Source: CADEED01 sp035701825 (GTDB lineage Bacteria > Pseudomonadota > Gammaproteobacteria > Steroidobacterales > Steroidobacteraceae). From it: a stretch of DNA of 64,000 bases. The translations under genes were made by a program, and so were the position numbers. The notes below the pieces were generated by a model that worked only from the letters and a program-made list of their open reading frames with translations, did not search any database and was not told the origin of the DNA. Location of the stretch: assembly GCA_035701825.1 (NCBI GenBank), contig DASSRK010000051.1, positions 30,472 to 94,471 of the forward strand, written 5' to 3'. Within the stretch, counting starts at the first letter, position 1; every line of letters begins with the position of its first letter. This document shows, piece after piece, positions 1 through 7,920 of the stretch.

Positions 1-534
1 CTGCAGATCCAGGAGGGCCCGTCGCCGGTGTCGCAGAACGCAGGTGATGCGGAACTGAAGGGCGCGGAGCTCGAACTGGAGGCGATCATCGGCGGCGGCT
101 TCTCCCTGAACCTCGCGGCGGGCTACATCGACGCCCAGTACACCGAACTGCGGCCGACAGTGCAGGGCATCACGCTCGACTCGGCGCTCCCCAAGACGCC
201 GGAGTTCAAGGTGACGGTGAGTCCGACGTGGGACGTGAACCTCCCGGACAACCACGGCAAGCTGCGCTTCGCGGCGGACTACACGCACACCGACGAGATG
301 TTCAACGACTCCCTGAACACCCCGTTGCTCGCGCGTCCGGCCACTGACTACCTCAATGCATCGGTTCACTGGCTCTCACCGGAGAACAAGTACGAGGTGA
401 CGCTGGGCGGCAGCAACCTGACGGATGAGCGCTATCTCACCGTCGGCTCGCTCAACAGTGCCGAGGGCGAGACGGTGGGAACATACAACCCGCCGCGCCA
501 GTGGTACCTGAGCCTGCGCATGGCATTCGAATAG
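1..534 (+). CDS. TonB-dependent receptor, C-terminal part (5' end outside window)
   Basis: The frame is open from the first base, so the gene starts upstream of the window; 177 residues are visible. The segment alternates short beta-strands and turns typical of the C-terminal third of an outer-membrane beta-barrel receptor, with the usual late motifs (a strand reading like VTLGGSNLTDERYL, then a YNPPRQWYLSLRM ending). Such receptors import iron chelates, vitamins or oligomeric carbon sources using TonB energy. The last residues are MAFE, so the chain does not end in the usual aromatic residue. The plug domain and substrate cannot be judged from this fragment. Identification as a TonB receptor barrel is fairly safe; the ligand is unknown. 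Confidence 0.85.
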   Translation: MQIQEGPSPVSQNAGDAELKGAELELEAIIGGGFSLNLAAGYIDAQYTELRPTVQGITLDSALPKTPEFKVTVSPTWDVNLPDNHGKLRFAADYTHTDEMFNDSLNTPLLARPATDYLNASVHWLSPENKYEVTLGGSNLTDERYLTVGSLNSAEGETVGTYNPPRQWYLSLRMAFE

Positions 535-774
535 AGCAGCGCACCGGGGTGTCGGTGGCCAGGAAGCGCGCCGAGCGCGCGGACCTGCAGAAGCTTGCCC
601 ACCCGCAGCCGTCGGGCAGCGAGGGAGCGTCTCGATGAGCGAGCGGCGGAGGCAGGGCCAGCGCATTCGAGGCGCGAGTCCGCCTAGGACTACGCGCGTT
701 GGGGTCGCTGGCCGCTTCGGAGCGGCCCGTGCGCGGTCGTAACGTGGGGTCGCAATCATCGCAAGGAGCGCGAT
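535..774. other. Intergenic region with no recognised feature
   Basis: About 240 bases between the receptor fragment and the Tat-SDR gene. I see no convincing hairpin with a U-tract and no conserved operator. A purine-rich stretch (AAGGAGCG) ends about 10 bases before the SDR start and serves as its ribosome binding site. Confidence 0.5.
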
Positions 775-1788
775 ATGGATCCCGAAGGGCCTAACTTTTC
801 GCGCCGCCAGGCGGTCGGGGTCGTCGGACTCGGCATGGCCGCGGCGGTGACCGGCGCCGCGCTCGCGCAAGACGGCTCAACCCAGGTTAGACCGGGAACG
901 GGGGAACCCACCATGCAGGATCCACGCACCAGGTTCCCCAAGCCGCCGTTCCCGAAGCAGACGCAGGCCTGGCCGGGGTTGGCGCGCGACATGAAGCCGA
1001 AGCCGGACCACGGCGAATCCAGTTACCAGGGGTCCGGCCGGCTCGCGGGCCGCAAGGCGCTCATCACCGGCGGAGATTCCGGCATGGGGCGCGCCGCCGC
1101 GATTGCCTACGCACGCGAAGGCGCGGACGTGGCCATCAACTATCTACCGGCCGAGGAGGCCGACGCGAAGGAAGTGCTCGACCTCATCAAGCAGGCCGGG
1201 CGCAAGGGCGTCGGCATCCCGGGCGACCTGCGCACCGAGGGATTCTGCAAACAGCTCGTGGCCGAAGCGATCCAGAAGCTCGGCGGCCTCGACATCCTGG
1301 TATGCAACGCGGCTCGCCAGCAGGCGAGGCCGTCGATCCTCGACGTGTCGACCGAGGACTTCGACGCCACGATGAAGACCAACATCTATGCGCCGTTCTG
1401 GCTGATCAAGGCCGCGCTGCCGAGCCTCAAGGCCGGCTCGGCCATCATCGGCACGACTTCCGAGCAGGCCTACGATCCGTCGCCCGATCTCTACGACTAC
1501 GCGCAGACCAAGGCCGCGACCATGAACTACGTGAAGTCGCTGGCCAAGCAGCTCGCGGGCAAGGGCATCCGCGTGAACGGCGTGGCGCCGGGGCCAATCT
1601 GGACACCGCTGCAGATCAGCGGCGGGGCGTCGGAGCAGAAGTACCAGAACTTCGGCAGCGACACCGTGTTCGGCCGTCCCGGCCAACCCGTCGAGCTGGC
1701 TTCGATATACGTGCAGCTCGCGGCCAACGATGCAAGTTTCGCCACCGGCAACATCTACGGTGCCGGCGGCGGCAAGGGTCAACCGTAG
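775..1788 (+). CDS. Tat-exported short-chain dehydrogenase/reductase (SDR)
   Basis: A 337-residue classical SDR with an N-terminal extension of about 90 residues. The SDR core has the nucleotide-binding TGGDSGMG motif at 98-105, the NAA variant of the NNAG motif near 178-180, a Ser/Thr cluster near 227-229 and the catalytic Y242-x3-K246. The best family match is the glucose/ribitol dehydrogenase-like group (YhdG/YhxC type). The N-terminus has twin arginines at 10-11 (SRRQAV) followed by a hydrophobic run to about residue 31 ending in ALAQ, which reads as a Tat signal peptide. Export would place an NAD(P)-dependent fold in the periplasm, presumably folded with its cofactor. RBS AAGGAGCG precedes the ATG. 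It is followed closely by the DUF2231 gene. Confidence 0.85.
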   Translation: MDPEGPNFSRRQAVGVVGLGMAAAVTGAALAQDGSTQVRPGTGEPTMQDPRTRFPKPPFPKQTQAWPGLARDMKPKPDHGESSYQGSGRLAGRKALITGGDSGMGRAAAIAYAREGADVAINYLPAEEADAKEVLDLIKQAGRKGVGIPGDLRTEGFCKQLVAEAIQKLGGLDILVCNAARQQARPSILDVSTEDFDATMKTNIYAPFWLIKAALPSLKAGSAIIGTTSEQAYDPSPDLYDYAQTKAATMNYVKSLAKQLAGKGIRVNGVAPGPIWTPLQISGGASEQKYQNFGSDTVFGRPGQPVELASIYVQLAANDASFATGNIYGAGGGKGQP

Positions 1789-1798
1789 GAGGTTCACC

Positions 1799-2296
1799 AT
1801 GGAAGCCAGGGCCAAACTACTCGGACATCCCATCCACCAGATGCTCATCGTGTTCCCGCTGGGATTGCTCGCGATGGGCGTGATCTTCGATCTCGTCTAC
1901 TTCAGCACCGACGAAGGCGTGTTCGCCGCGGTCGCGTACTGGATGATGGTGGCCGGCGTGATCGGCGGTTTGCTGGCCGCGCCGTTCGGTTTCATCGACT
2001 GGCTGGGGATTCCGCGCGGCACGCGGGCGCGGCGCATCGGCGCACTGCATGGCGGCGGGAACCTGGTCGTGGTCGTGCTCTTCGTGATCAGCGTGTGGCT
2101 GCGCACGAATTCGCAGTTGCCGGAACCGACCGCCGCTTACGTGTGCTCGTTCCTGGGCGCGGGACTGGCACTGATCACGGGCTGGCTGGGCGGCGAGCTG
2201 GTCAACCGGCTCGGCATCGGCGTGCATTCGGACGCCAACGTGGATGCGCCGAGCTCGCTGCACGGCCACCATGCTCCCGTGCAACGCATGCCCTGA
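1799..2296 (+). CDS. DUF2231 family membrane protein
   Basis: A 165-residue inner-membrane protein with four predicted hydrophobic segments (roughly 18-36, 46-68, 85-103, 115-135) and the family's N-terminal LLGHPIHQML signature. An open frame exists further upstream, but the ATG at 1799 follows a clear Shine-Dalgarno (TAGGAGG) and gives the usual family N-terminus. The C-terminal tail is polar and His-containing (SLHGHH). The function of DUF2231 is unknown; members often sit with redox or haem-related membrane proteins. It starts 10 bases after the SDR stop, so the two are probably cotranscribed. Confidence 0.85.
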   Translation: MEARAKLLGHPIHQMLIVFPLGLLAMGVIFDLVYFSTDEGVFAAVAYWMMVAGVIGGLLAAPFGFIDWLGIPRGTRARRIGALHGGGNLVVVVLFVISVWLRTNSQLPEPTAAYVCSFLGAGLALITGWLGGELVNRLGIGVHSDANVDAPSSLHGHHAPVQRMP

Positions 2297-2391
2297 GTGG
2301 ACTTGTCCGGGCGATTAGGGCAGCGTGGGCGCCATGCGCCACACGCCGCGTTCGCGCGGGCGCTCGATCCACACTTTCTTGACGGGATGAC

Positions 2392-3483
2392 ATGCGACAA
2401 CTGCTGACCTGCCTCATTGCCTGCCTTGCCATCGTTGCGCACGCGCAAGACCGCCCGACGCCACCGACGCGTGCGCCGGATGGACCGGGCGCGCCGAAGT
2501 TCAAGCGCATTCCCTCCGGCGGCAACGCGCCGGTCAATGCCAACGGAAACTTCGTCATCGGGCCTGACTACCCGGCGCCTCCGGAGCTCACCGTGGTCGA
2601 AGGCGTGCCGCAAGGCAAGGTGCAGCAGTTCGAGATCTCCTCGGCCGACAGCCGCTTCTATCCCGGCATCGCGCGCGACGTGTTCGGCACCGTGGATCCC
2701 AACAACCCCAAGACGCTGATCGTCGAGACACACTCGGCCGCATGGCGGCGTGCCATCACGGTGTACATCCCGGCGCAGTACCAGAAAGGCAGCGAGGCGC
2801 CCCTCATGGTCACGCACGACGGGCCGAAGATGGGCTCGCCCGACACGACGCTGCCGCGAATTCTCGACAACCTCATCGCGCAGAAGCGCGTGCCGGCGTT
2901 GATCGCAGTCTCGATCCAGAACGGCGGCGGCGATGCGCAGGGCAGCCAGCGAGGCCTGGAGTACGACACGCTGTCCGGCAAGTTCGCCGAGTTCATTGAG
3001 GCCGAAGTGCTGCCGCAGGTGGAGAAACACTACGGCGTGAAGCTCACGCGCCAGCCGGAGGCACGCGCGGTCATGGGTTGCAGCTCGGGCGCGGCGGCGG
3101 CCTTCACCATGGCGTGGTTCCATCCCGAGTGGTACCACCGCGTGGTGAGTTATTCGGGCACCTTCGTGAACCAGCAGTGGCCGTTCAATCCCGAGACGCC
3201 GGGCGGCGCCTGGGACTATCACCAGACCTTGATCCCGGACAGCAAGCCCAAGCCCATCCGCATCTGGATGCACGTCGGCGACCGGGACCTCTACAACCCG
3301 AACGTCATGCGCGACGACATGCACGACTGGGTGGCGGCCAATCATTTCATGGCGGCCGCGCTCAAGAAGAAGCACTACCCATATCAATATGTGTTCGCGC
3401 TCGACTCCGGCCATTGCGACAGGGCGGTGCGCGAGCACACGCTGCCGGAAGCACTCGAGTGGGTGTGGCGCGGCTACAAGTAG
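2392..3483 (+). CDS. Exported alpha/beta-hydrolase, enterochelin-esterase-like
   Basis: A 363-residue protein with an N-terminal signal peptide (residues 1-19, cleavage after AHA) and an alpha/beta-hydrolase fold of the Fes/putative esterase (PF00756) type. The nucleophile elbow is G-C-S231-S-G (229-233). The acidic residue is probably in GDRDLYN and the catalytic histidine in DSGHCDRAVREH near the C-terminus. It probably cleaves an ester in the periplasm; the family includes siderophore esterases, acyl-carbohydrate esterases and S-formylglutathione-hydrolase-like enzymes, and I cannot choose a substrate. It stands alone, with about 95 bases before it and an MBL lipoprotein gene after it on the same strand. 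Confidence 0.8.
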   Translation: MRQLLTCLIACLAIVAHAQDRPTPPTRAPDGPGAPKFKRIPSGGNAPVNANGNFVIGPDYPAPPELTVVEGVPQGKVQQFEISSADSRFYPGIARDVFGTVDPNNPKTLIVETHSAAWRRAITVYIPAQYQKGSEAPLMVTHDGPKMGSPDTTLPRILDNLIAQKRVPALIAVSIQNGGGDAQGSQRGLEYDTLSGKFAEFIEAEVLPQVEKHYGVKLTRQPEARAVMGCSSGAAAAFTMAWFHPEWYHRVVSYSGTFVNQQWPFNPETPGGAWDYHQTLIPDSKPKPIRIWMHVGDRDLYNPNVMRDDMHDWVAANHFMAAALKKKHYPYQYVFALDSGHCDRAVREHTLPEALEWVWRGYK

Positions 3484-3558
3484 GCAGGCGCCGACAGCAT
3501 TGAATCTTGCTAGGTGAAGATTCAAACTCGCGCTCCCGCCGGATCCAGGAGCACGCAC

Positions 3559-4545
3559 ATGCAGCACGCAGTCAGCAGTCGGTCGTTGGTCCTCGCATTG
3601 ATCGCCGCCACCGCGCTCGCCGCCTGCTCGAAGCCGGAGCCGCCGGCTGCCGAAACCGCACCGCCTCCGGCGCCCGCGGCGGAAACACCGCCCCCGGCGC
3701 CGAAGGAAGCCACGTTCAAGGCGTTCTCCATCGGCGAGTTCTCTGCGACCGCGCTGCGCGACGGCAAGCTCGAATTCCCGAACGACAACAAGATCTTTGG
3801 CCTGGGCAAGACGCCCGAGGACGTGGGCGCGCTGTTGAGCGCCGCGGGCCAGCCCACCGACAAGATCCACCTCGACCTCGATCCGCTGTTGGTCAAGAGC
3901 GCGGATCGCGTGCTGCTGTTCGACACCGGCGCGGGCGCCAACTTCGGCCCGGATGCCGGCAATCTCATGACCTCACTCGGCGATGCGGGCGTCGATCCGG
4001 GCAGCGTCACCGACATCTTCATCTCGCATGTGCACGGCGATCATGTCGGCGGACTGGTGAACGCCGAAGGCGCGCTCAACTTTCCGAACGCGAAGATCCA
4101 CATCTCGAAGCCCGAGTGGAAATTCCTGACCGGGCTGGGTGCCGAGAAAGCCAAGCAGATCGGCGTGCAGAACTTCGACGCGCTGGTGGCGGCGATGAAG
4201 CCCAAGGTGGACGCGTTCGCGCCGGACGCGGAGCTCGTTCCCGGCGTCGTGAAGGCCGTGGCCATCAAGGGCCATACGCCGGGGCATTCGGGCTACCAGA
4301 TCACCTCGGGCGCGGAGTCGCTGCTGTACATCGGCGACGCCATGCACAGCTCCATCGTCTCGGTGCAGAAGCCGGACTGGCCGATGGCTTTCGATTCCGA
4401 CCAGAAGGCCGGTGCCGCCAGCCGCGCCGCGTTGCTGGCCGACGCCGAGAAGAACGGAACGCGCATCTATGCCGTGCATTTCCCGTTCCCCGGGGTGGGG
4501 AAGATCCAGAAGCAGGGCGCGGGTTACGCCTGGGTACCGGAATGA
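3559..4545 (+). CDS. Metallo-beta-lactamase-fold lipoprotein hydrolase
   Basis: A 328-residue lipoprotein: the signal ends in a lipobox LAAC with Cys23, followed by a Pro/Ala-rich linker (24-50) that would hold the domain away from the membrane. The metal-binding motif HxHxDH is intact at H157-V-H159-G-D161-H162, and a second-shell GHTPGHSGY motif supplies the next histidine. These place it in the MBL-fold hydrolase superfamily (quorum-quenching lactonase, SDS hydrolase and related enzymes). The substrate is unknown. The ATG at 3559 is chosen over an in-frame GTG at 3514 because it gives a clean lipoprotein signal and has a GGAG RBS about 10 bases upstream. Confidence 0.85.
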   Translation: MQHAVSSRSLVLALIAATALAACSKPEPPAAETAPPPAPAAETPPPAPKEATFKAFSIGEFSATALRDGKLEFPNDNKIFGLGKTPEDVGALLSAAGQPTDKIHLDLDPLLVKSADRVLLFDTGAGANFGPDAGNLMTSLGDAGVDPGSVTDIFISHVHGDHVGGLVNAEGALNFPNAKIHISKPEWKFLTGLGAEKAKQIGVQNFDALVAAMKPKVDAFAPDAELVPGVVKAVAIKGHTPGHSGYQITSGAESLLYIGDAMHSSIVSVQKPDWPMAFDSDQKAGAASRAALLADAEKNGTRIYAVHFPFPGVGKIQKQGAGYAWVPE

Positions 4546-4604
4546 ATTCGACATTAATTCCTGCCCTTTTGTCCGACTAGGAATCTCTCATCCCCCGGTG
4601 TCAG

Positions 4605-5594
4605 ATGGCGCAGATGCAGGGGGACAGCGCAGACCTTCTCCGAGTCTTCATCGACCAGGCGCCGGCGCCGATCGCGATGTTCGACATGGAGATGCGCTAC
4701 ATCGCGGCCAGCCGCCGCTGGGTGAGCGACTACCACCTGGAGAAGCGCGAGTGGCGCGGCGCGTCGCACTACGAGGTGTTCACGGACCTGCCCGATCGCT
4801 GGCGCGGCATCCATCGCCGCGGCCTCGCGGGCGAGGTCATCGACAATGCCGAGGACCGCTTCGATCGGGCCGACGGTACGGTCCAGTGGCTGCGTTGGGA
4901 AGTGCGGCCCTGGTTCCGGAATGACCGCCAGGGCGGAATCATCATCTTTTCCGAGGACATCACCGAGCGAAAGCAGGCCGAGGAGCGCGTCCTGCAGCTC
5001 AACGCGGAACTCGAGGAGCGCGTGCAGGAACGTACCGCGCAGCTCGAGCAGAGCATCCACCAGCTCGAAGACGCGTTGGCCGCGGCCGAGGAACTGCGCA
5101 GGGAATTGCGCGAGCAGGCCATCCGCGATCCGCTCACGGGCCTCTTCAATCGCCGCTTCCTGGAAGAGTCGATGAGTTTCGAAGTGGCGCGCGCGCATCG
5201 CAGGCACTCGAGCCTCGGCGTGCTGATGCTCGACATGGACAGATTCAAGGAGCTCAACGACAACTTCGGCCACCTGGCCGGTGACTCACTGCTGCGCGCG
5301 GTGGCGCAGGCGCTGCTGTCGAACATCCGCGCCGGAGACGTGGCCTGCCGCTTCGGTGGCGATGAATTCATCGTGCTGATGCCGGGTGCGGATCTCGACG
5401 ACGTCACCCGCCGGGGCCACCAGCTCTGTACCTTGCTGAACTCCTTGTCGCTCGAGTACGAGCACGTGCAGCTCCCGCATCCCGGATGCTCCATGGGAGT
5501 CGCGGTGTATCCGGGCAACGGGGTGACGGGCGCGGAATTGCTGCGTTCAGTGGACCTCTCGCTGTACCGCGACAAGGTGCACGGCCACCACTAG
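4605..5594 (+). CDS. PAS-GGDEF diguanylate cyclase
   Basis: A 329-residue cytoplasmic signalling protein. Residues 8-120 form a PAS sensor domain ending in the PAC motif EDITERKQ. Residues 120-170 are a strong coiled coil of E/Q/L heptads. Residues 172-329 are a GGDEF domain with an intact G251-G-D-E-F255 active site. An RxxD allosteric inhibition site (R242-D245) sits exactly five residues before it, so a catalytically active, product-inhibited cyclase making c-di-GMP is expected. There are no membrane segments, so the PAS domain must sense a cytoplasmic or diffusible cue. It is a single-gene unit; no EAL domain or c-di-GMP receptor is evident nearby. Confidence 0.93.
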   Translation: MAQMQGDSADLLRVFIDQAPAPIAMFDMEMRYIAASRRWVSDYHLEKREWRGASHYEVFTDLPDRWRGIHRRGLAGEVIDNAEDRFDRADGTVQWLRWEVRPWFRNDRQGGIIIFSEDITERKQAEERVLQLNAELEERVQERTAQLEQSIHQLEDALAAAEELRRELREQAIRDPLTGLFNRRFLEESMSFEVARAHRRHSSLGVLMLDMDRFKELNDNFGHLAGDSLLRAVAQALLSNIRAGDVACRFGGDEFIVLMPGADLDDVTRRGHQLCTLLNSLSLEYEHVQLPHPGCSMGVAVYPGNGVTGAELLRSVDLSLYRDKVHGHH

Positions 5595-5687
5595 CTTTCA
5601 GTGCTTCGCGGTCTTCTCCGCCAGCATGTCGGCGTGCCTCGTCGATGGGATGCACCGGTGGACCCGCAGCCTGCGCGCGGGTTCCTG

Positions 5688-6431
5688 TCAGAGACTTCCG
5701 AGCCGGACCTTCTTCCGCCAGGCGAACATCTCGAGGAACTCGCCGAACACGCGCTCGCTCACGGCGCGTGCGTGCGGCGCGTGGCCATGCGTGTCGCGCA
5801 GGATGTGCTCGAGCTGGTGCTGCGGGCCGGAGGCTTCCGCCTCGGCGCGATACTCGGGCACGTGCAGCCAGCGCTGGATGAGCTCGTGGTCCGCCTCCGG
5901 ATGGAACTGCAGGCCGTATGCCTTGTCGCCGTAGCGGAACGCCTGGTTGGGACAGGTGGCGGTGCTCGCCAGGTGCACCGCGCCCGGCGGCAGGTCGAAC
6001 GTGTAGGCGTGCCACTGGAACACGTGCTGGCTGCCGTCGAAATGACGGCACAGCCGGTCGGATTGCGCGTGCGAGGTGGGGTGCAGCCGGTACCAGCCGA
6101 TCTCGCGCACCGAGTGCGGGCGCACGTTCGCGCCGAGCGCCGCTGCGAGCAACTGCGCGCCGAGGCAGATGCCGAGGATCGGGATGTCCCGTTTCAGCGC
6201 TTCCTGGATGGCGCCTATCTCGGCAGTGAGATGCGGATAGCGGTCCGACTGGTCTACGTTCATCGCTCCGCCGAGCACCACGAGGCCGTCGTAGCGGCTG
6301 ACGTCCGGTTGCAGGTCGGGCTGGCGGGAAAAGTTGAGGTAGCGGATGCGAAAGCCGTGTTGGCGCAGCATCGGGTCGAGGATTCCCAGCGGTTCACGAG
6401 CGGAGTGCTGGAAGACGAGGAGCTTGCGCAT
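5688..6431 (-). CDS. Class I glutamine amidotransferase domain protein (GMP-synthase-like)
   Basis: A 247-residue stand-alone GATase type 1. The nucleophile elbow G-I-C89-L-G and the dyad H177/E179 (FHPEAD) are present, so glutamine hydrolysis or a related transfer is chemically plausible. No synthase domain is attached. Stand-alone relatives include gamma-glutamyl-polyamine hydrolases and GuaA-like proteins of unknown role. The start is only 19 bases from the start of the divergent DUF1330 gene, so the two promoters must lie inside each other's coding regions or be shared. Confidence 0.85.
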   Translation of the reverse strand: MRKLLVFQHSAREPLGILDPMLRQHGFRIRYLNFSRQPDLQPDVSRYDGLVVLGGAMNVDQSDRYPHLTAEIGAIQEALKRDIPILGICLGAQLLAAALGANVRPHSVREIGWYRLHPTSHAQSDRLCRHFDGSQHVFQWHAYTFDLPPGAVHLASTATCPNQAFRYGDKAYGLQFHPEADHELIQRWLHVPEYRAEAEASGPQHQLEHILRDTHGHAPHARAVSERVFGEFLEMFAWRKKVRLGSL

Positions 6432-6450
6432 GGAGAGGAGAAACTAGCAG

Positions 6451-6744
6451 ATGGCAAAGGCATATTGGGTGAATGCATTCCGCGCGGTGCGCGACCAGGA
6501 CGCGCTGATGGCGTATGCGAAGCTCGCCGGACCGGCCATGCAGGCGGCGGGCGGGCGCTTCCTGGCGCGCGGCATGCCCGCGGAAGTATTCGAGGGCGGG
6601 CTCCTGCAGCGGCTGACGCTGATCGAATTCGACAGCGTCGCGCAGGCGAAGGCGGCGTATGAGAGTCCCGCCTACCAGGAAGCGCTGCGCGCGCTGGGAG
6701 ATGCCGCGGATCGCGACCTGCGCATCATCCCTGGCGTGGACTGA
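6451..6744 (+). CDS. DUF1330 family protein
   Basis: A 97-residue dimeric-barrel-type protein with the DUF1330 signature: an N-terminal AKAYWVNAFRAV strand, a G-G-R-F-L-A-R-G turn, a LIEFDS strand and the SPAYQEAL helix. The fold resembles small ferredoxin-like barrels such as the YCII and antibiotic-monooxygenase families. Its function is unknown. It is divergent from the GATase gene and convergent with the DUF2798 gene, which begins at the very next base after its stop on the other strand. Confidence 0.88.
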   Translation: MAKAYWVNAFRAVRDQDALMAYAKLAGPAMQAAGGRFLARGMPAEVFEGGLLQRLTLIEFDSVAQAKAAYESPAYQEALRALGDAADRDLRIIPGVD

Positions 6745-6969
6745 TCAGGCCGTCACCCGGCCCACGAGCTTGCGCACCCACGGCGCGATCAGCGTCACGG
6801 TGGGAAAGGCGATCGGCCAGGTAGTCAGGCAGCTCGAGATCCAGCGCGAGGTGAACCCGGCGTCGATGCCGCGCGAGGAGGCGAGCACCGCGGCGGAAAC
6901 CACGGCCACCATGATGGCCGAGAGCAGCGCGCCGAAGACGATGGGGGCAAAGCGGACGGGGATTCGCAT
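6745..6969 (-). CDS. DUF2798 small membrane protein
   Basis: A 74-residue inner-membrane protein with two hydrophobic segments (about 5-29 and 44-63), matching the two-helix DUF2798 family (pattern FAPIVFGALLSAIMV ... WPIAFPTVTLIAPWVRKLV). It lies one base downstream of the DUF2938 gene on the same strand, so the pair is very probably cotranscribed and jointly controlled from the MerR-type palindrome near 7485. Function unknown. Confidence 0.85.
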   Translation of the reverse strand: MRIPVRFAPIVFGALLSAIMVAVVSAAVLASSRGIDAGFTSRWISSCLTTWPIAFPTVTLIAPWVRKLVGRVTA

Positions 6970-6970
6970 G

Positions 6971-7462
6971 TCAGGCTCCTTTGAATGAGTGGACCAGGAG
7001 GCCGCCGGCGTACAGGCCGAGGCCGAAGATGAAGTGGGTGGTGAGGCTCTGCAGGCGCGCGGCGCCTGGCCGCGGTGTGCGGCTGGCGGCGATGCCCGCG
7101 CCCATGGCGGGCTGCATCACGAGGAATGGCGCCGCGACGGAGGCGATTCCTGCCAGCAGCGCGGGCCACGGCGTCGGGCGCTCGAACCAGGCGGTGCCGG
7201 CCACGGCCGCCAACGTGAATGCGAACGCGACCCCGACGAGGTAGTGAGTAGCCCAGCCGACGAGGCTTTCGCCGCGCACGGCTGGCGCCTTGCCAACCGA
7301 CTCGTGCACGAACCGGCCGCGCGGCATGTGCGCGATCCAGCGTCCCACCAGGCGGTAGTTCGGCAGCGGCGTGCCGAAGAGGGCGCGGCGCACCAGCGCC
7401 CAGGCGTCCATCAACAAGGTCGCGAGGATTCCGCACGAGATGATTGCAGTGAGCTGTTCCAT
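6971..7462 (-). CDS. DUF2938 family membrane protein
   Basis: A 163-residue protein of four or more hydrophobic helices with the DUF2938 pattern (N-terminal GILATLLMDAWALVRR; C-terminal HFIFGLGLYAGGLLVHSF). The ATG at 7462 is preferred to the in-frame ATG at 7483, because the latter lies inside the 20-bp operator palindrome and would extend the chain beyond the usual start MEQLTAII. DUF2938 genes are often next to MerR-type regulators, as here. Transport or membrane integrity roles are possible but unproven. Confidence 0.85.
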   Translation of the reverse strand: MEQLTAIISCGILATLLMDAWALVRRALFGTPLPNYRLVGRWIAHMPRGRFVHESVGKAPAVRGESLVGWATHYLVGVAFAFTLAAVAGTAWFERPTPWPALLAGIASVAAPFLVMQPAMGAGIAASRTPRPGAARLQSLTTHFIFGLGLYAGGLLVHSFKGA

Positions 7463-7476
7463 GGCGCTAGAGTGCC

Positions 7477-7496
7477 ACCTCAAGTCAACTTGAGGT
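7477..7496. promoter_or_regulatory. 20-bp palindromic MerR-family operator between DUF2938 and the MerR gene
   Basis: The sequence acctcaagtcaacttgaggt has perfect 9-bp arms (acctcaagt / acttgaggt) around a 2-bp centre. This closely matches the known SoxR-type operator core (CCTCAAGTTAACTTGAGG). It lies in the 41-bp gap between two divergent genes, 8 bases before the MerR start codon, so it can control both directions and the regulator itself. Confidence 0.85.
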
Positions 7497-7503
7497 CAAG
7501 AGG

Positions 7504-7920
7504 ATGGAATACCTCGACATCAACCAGGTCGCGAAACGCTCGGGATTGCCCGCCTCGGCGCTGCGCTACTACGAGGAGAAGGGCCTGGTGGCGAGCGTCG
7601 GCAGGCGGGGGTTGCGGCGGCTGTTCGACGAGCGCGTGCTCGAGCGGTTGTCGTTGATCGCGCTCGGCCGCGAGGCCGGGTTCTCGCTCGACGAGATCGC
7701 CAGCATGTTCGCGCCCGATGGCCGGCCGCGCATCAACAAGCAGGTGCTCGCCGACAAGGCCAGGGAACTGGACGTCACCATCCGCAAGCTCACCGGGCTG
7801 CGCAACGGGCTGCGCCACGCCGCGTCGTGCCCGGCGCCCAGCCACATGGAATGCCCGAAGTTCCGCCGCCTGCTCGGCCTCGCTTCGCAGAAGAGTCGTA
7901 CAAAAAGGAAAATCGCATGA
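7504..7920 (+). CDS. MerR-family transcriptional regulator
   Basis: A 138-residue regulator with the MerR winged-helix at 5-75 (LDINQVAKRSGLPASALRYYEEKGLV) followed by a dimerisation helix. The effector end has two cysteines in a C-PAPSHME-C pattern (about 115-124), unlike the CxxCxCx5C cluster of SoxR, so it is not a canonical [2Fe-2S] SoxR despite its SoxR-like operator. Two thiols could bind a metal or form a disulfide. The ATG follows an AGGATGG purine run; the 3' end overlaps the cupredoxin gene by four bases (ATGA), indicating translational coupling. Confidence 0.9.
   Translation: MEYLDINQVAKRSGLPASALRYYEEKGLVASVGRRGLRRLFDERVLERLSLIALGREAGFSLDEIASMFAPDGRPRINKQVLADKARELDVTIRKLTGLRNGLRHAASCPAPSHMECPKFRRLLGLASQKSRTKRKIA

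Noticed and set aside
7462..7483. Longer start for the DUF2938 protein at 7483
   Set aside because: It would place coding sequence inside the operator palindrome and adds seven residues not typical of the family.
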